Shown here: in pieces, positions 61,661-64,000 of the stretch
How positions within the stretch are numbered: the stretch's first letter is position 1
Layout: every line of letters begins with the position of its first letter
Assembly (NCBI RefSeq): GCF_947493125.1
Contig: NZ_CANLQB010000011.1
Span: 1-64,000 of the forward strand
Direction: 5' to 3'
Source of the DNA: an uncultured Roseobacter sp.
Lineage (GTDB): Bacteria; Pseudomonadota; Alphaproteobacteria; Rhodobacterales; Rhodobacteraceae
DNA length: 64,000 nucleotides
Notes under the pieces: generated by a model
The model's database searches: none
Told to the model about the DNA's origin: nothing
Seen by the model: the letters and a program-made list of their open reading frames with translations, nothing else
Translations under genes and position numbers: made by a program

Positions 61661-63225
61661 GGTTGGAGCTGTTCCGGTGCGTATCGGGCGAACACCACCT
61701 GTTCCGCGAGGGCGACAGCGAAATGGGCAATCACCGCGACGAGGGTGAGCGCGACAACTGCGCTCCACAGCATGTTGTAGTCTGACGTGGAGGCTGCCAG
61801 TGCCATGAGATGACCCATCCCCTGACCGGTTGCGAGCCACTCCGCCACTGTTGCCGCCAGCACCGCTGCCGGAACGGCAATGCGCGCGGTCGCGAAAAAG
61901 GCGGGCAGGGCGGCTGGAATGCGTGCGTGAACGAGTATCCGCCACCTCGGTGCGGAATAGCTCTCGCACACATCAAGCACCGCTTTTGGCACCTGCTTGA
62001 GCCCATGCAGGCACGCAATGAGCGTCGGGAAGAAAATCATGATGGCGACGATGGTGATGACGCCGGTTGGTCCTCGGCCCAACCAAAGGACAATGAGCGG
62101 CGCCGTTGTGACGATAGGAACCGCCCGCAGGGTGATCGCAACCGGCAAGAGGACGCCGGACATACGCGGCATGAGCGTGCACAGAGCAGCAAGCGCGCCT
62201 CCCAGCGCGAGCCCGGCGAAGAACCCGGGTACGACCGTTATCAGCGTATCTCCGAGCGCGGACAGAAGCGTCTCGCGATGGGCCTCTGCTTCCGTGCCCG
62301 TTACCAGAAAACTCCAGATGTCATCGGGTCTCTTGGCGAAGAAACGGTTCAGTCCAAAAACGTCCATCACGCCCTGCCATAGCAAAAGCACCATGAGGGT
62401 CAGACCCAAAACGCCGGCGACGGACCGCAGCCAATGACGTCTCGGCGCCTTGAGCGGCGGCGCCAGTAGGGTTGTCGGCGCGCCTTTCCAAAGAAGGCGG
62501 CCGAGTTTACCGATCACCAGGTAGACACTGATCGACGTAACAGCCGCGATGCTCGCAATGGCCCAGGTCGCGTCTGTATCAAGTCGGCGCATTGCCTGAA
62601 GCGTCAGAATGCCGAGACCACGTTCCGCTCCGGTGAATTCACCAATCAATGCACCGAGAAAGGCGGCCGGGGCCGCGATCTGCAGCCCGGCGATCAGATA
62701 GGGTGTCGACGCCAGGACGCGTACCTTGGCCAGCGTCGTCCAGCGCCCGCGGCCATAGCTCTGGACCATATCGACCCACACACGCGGCACCGCCCGCAGC
62801 CCTGCGAGAAGCGGTACAAGTGTCGTGTAGAACACGCTGAGCGCTGCGAGGGTCACCTGTGGTCCGATCCCGGGGCCATAAAGCACACGCAGGATCGGGC
62901 CCGTTGCAATCAGGGGCAGGCAGAAGACGACCAGTGACAGAATGCGGATTGGTCTTTCGGACAGGGGCAAAAGCAGCGCCAGACCTGCCAAGAGGATCGC
63001 AACGGCGTTGCCCCAAAGATATCCCAATGCCGCTGTCTGAACCGTCGCCAGCAGGGCCCGTCCGAGGACAGCGTGGTTGTCCAGCAGGTACCGCAAAATT
63101 TCGATTGGGCCAGCAAAAAGAAAGCTGCCTGCCAGCAGGGTCGCAGCGAACTGCCAGGCAAGAAGCACGGCCATCAGCGTCCCCAGAAACCGGAGCACGC
63201 GGGCAGAAATTGGCGCGTCACTCAT
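61657..63225 (-). CDS. Fused-domain ABC transporter permease (NitT/TauT-like)
   Basis: A 522-residue inner-membrane protein with two BPD_transp_1-type permease halves joined (about 40-250 and 320-515). Coupling-segment text appears twice, in each case following A-x-x-V: VWVDMVQSYGRGRW and AVLDVCESYSAPRW, with GALIGEFTGAERGLG and ATVAEWLATGQGMGHL. This is like thiamine-precursor or sulfonate-type importers encoded as one polypeptide. Its start overlaps the ATPase stop by four bases (ATGA). Substrate unknown. Confidence 0.9.
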   Translation of the reverse strand: MSDAPISARVLRFLGTLMAVLLAWQFAATLLAGSFLFAGPIEILRYLLDNHAVLGRALLATVQTAALGYLWGNAVAILLAGLALLLPLSERPIRILSLVVFCLPLIATGPILRVLYGPGIGPQVTLAALSVFYTTLVPLLAGLRAVPRVWVDMVQSYGRGRWTTLAKVRVLASTPYLIAGLQIAAPAAFLGALIGEFTGAERGLGILTLQAMRRLDTDATWAIASIAAVTSISVYLVIGKLGRLLWKGAPTTLLAPPLKAPRRHWLRSVAGVLGLTLMVLLLWQGVMDVFGLNRFFAKRPDDIWSFLVTGTEAEAHRETLLSALGDTLITVVPGFFAGLALGGALAALCTLMPRMSGVLLPVAITLRAVPIVTTAPLIVLWLGRGPTGVITIVAIMIFFPTLIACLHGLKQVPKAVLDVCESYSAPRWRILVHARIPAALPAFFATARIAVPAAVLAATVAEWLATGQGMGHLMALAASTSDYNMLWSAVVALTLVAVIAHFAVALAEQVVFARYAPEQLQP

Positions 63226-64000
63226 GCCGAGGAGGATCCACCGCCTCCAGCGCCCAGAGCCTCTTCGACGGTGCGCACTGTTTCGGCGAAGGCCGGTGTT
63301 TGCAGCATGTCTTCCCGTCTGGGGCGGGGCAGGGTGACGTTTATCACATCTGTGATGCGAGCGGGGCGGGCGGACAGCACGACGATCTTGTCGGCCAGCA
63401 AGACCGCTTCGGTCACCGAGTGCGTCACCAAGAGCACCGTCGTCACGCCGTCACCCCAGACGGGGGGGAGCTCGACATTGAGCCGCCTGCGGGTGAGTGC
63501 ATCCACTGCTCCGAATGGTTCATCAAGCAGGAGAACCCGCGGATCTGTCGCCAAGCACCGGGCGATGGCCGCGCGCTGTCGCATCCCGCCGGAGAGTTCG
63601 GCCGGGCGTCGTGCCTCGAAACCGGACAGACCCACACGATCAATCAGGTCGGCAACCCGGCGCGGCGCGGCGGGCATCCGGACGAGCTGACGACCCAGCG
63701 CGACGTTTGCTTTCAGGGTACGCCAGGGCAGCAGCGCATCATCCTGGAAAGCTACCGCGATTTCACCTTTGGAGCGTCTGGCATGTGGTGGTTTGTCGCC
63801 AAGCAGGACACTTCCGTGATCTGCTTCCTCCAGTCCAGCGACGATCCGCAAAAGGGTCGACTTCCCGCACCCCGACGGACCGAGCAATGCCGTTGTACTG
63901 CCACCTCGAACCTGAAGGTCGATGTCGCGGACGACCGAGAGATCGCCCGCGGAAGACGAAAAGGACTTCGAGATACCGGTCAGTTCGATATCCAGCGGTG
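63222..64000 (-). CDS. ABC transporter ATPase (NitT/TauT-like), 5' end outside window
   Basis: A partial ATPase of at least 259 residues; the open frame continues to the window edge, reading DIELTGISKSFSSSAGDLSV before the Walker A. Walker A LGPSGCGKSTLLR, signature ELSGGMRQRAAIARCL, Walker B LLLDEPFGAVD and switch His (LVTHSV) are intact. Energises the fused permease, with which it shares a four-base overlap. A substrate-binding gene is not within the window and would be expected to the right. Confidence 0.9.
   Translation of the reverse strand, partial: PLDIELTGISKSFSSSAGDLSVVRDIDLQVRGGSTTALLGPSGCGKSTLLRIVAGLEEADHGSVLLGDKPPHARRSKGEIAVAFQDDALLPWRTLKANVALGRQLVRMPAAPRRVADLIDRVGLSGFEARRPAELSGGMRQRAAIARCLATDPRVLLLDEPFGAVDALTRRRLNVELPPVWGDGVTTVLLVTHSVTEAVLLADKIVVLSARPARITDVINVTLPRPRREDMLQTPAFAETVRTVEEALGAGGGGSSSA

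Noticed and set aside
1-64000. tRNA, rRNA, riboswitch or CRISPR array
   Set aside because: No regularly spaced direct repeats and no recognisable tRNA-like cloverleaf were found on reading; a cobalamin riboswitch ahead of nrdJ was considered but no B12-box was seen.

Overview
The window looks like a chromosomal stretch of a marine Roseobacter-group alphaproteobacterium (Rhodobacteraceae). The grounds are high G+C coding DNA, the hisS-hisZ-hisG gene order, a B12-dependent ribonucleotide reductase, an exosortase E/CPBP protease fusion with a VPEI-type sorting tail, xdhABC joined to a BMP-type nucleoside ABC transporter, and a hemin uptake locus with its own TonB/ExbB/ExbD. No rRNA, tRNA or CRISPR array was seen by eye.

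Layout. (1) 0-8 kb is an accessory metabolic island: an IS3-like transposase scrap, a 927-residue adenylation-thiolation-reductase protein, a short-chain dehydrogenase, an AraC regulator, and a divergent cupin / flavin monooxygenase / cupin operon. The set looks like one inducible small-molecule pathway that I cannot name. (2) 8.5-13.4 kb holds a caspase-like / peptidoglycan-binding / FGE-sulfatase fusion coupled to a small membrane protein, an MFS transporter and an ABM-domain protein. (3) 14.2-23.3 kb is a complete hemin uptake region: hmuSTUV on the minus strand, diverging from receptor, heme-oxygenase-like monooxygenase, small secreted protein, exbB, two exbD and tonB. (4) 23.3-28.4 kb has a secreted alpha/beta hydrolase, a CPA1 antiporter with a cyclic-nucleotide-binding tail, and a decayed LysR / tautomerase pair. 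(5) 28.4-34.8 kb is the most unusual part: an AT-rich promoter region with a large nested palindrome, a 1188-residue surface-type protein ending in a thioester-like domain, a 64-residue protein that is little more than a signal peptide plus an exosortase tail, and the exosortase/protease fusion. (6) 35-47 kb has a LysR regulator, a degenerate IS3 element, and the purine catabolism/uptake operon xdhABC-ABC transporter-BMP protein. (7) 47-57.4 kb is housekeeping: dnaE, slyX, hisS (with an unusual inserted segment), hisZ, hisG, a DUF1489 gene and nrdJ. (8) 58-64 kb has yceI and opgH, a GT4 glycosyltransferase, and a NitT/TauT-like ABC transporter whose ATPase runs off the window edge.

Functional links are inferred mainly from four-base ATGA/TTGA overlaps (caspase unit, hmuST, exbB neighbours, exbD-tonB, xdhABC, hisSZG, ABC permease/ATPase), from divergent promoters (AraC/cupin, hmuS/receptor, xdhA/dnaE, opgH/GT4) and from known family partnerships. 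Accessory regions carry many decayed gene scraps, which indicates repeated insertion and deletion.
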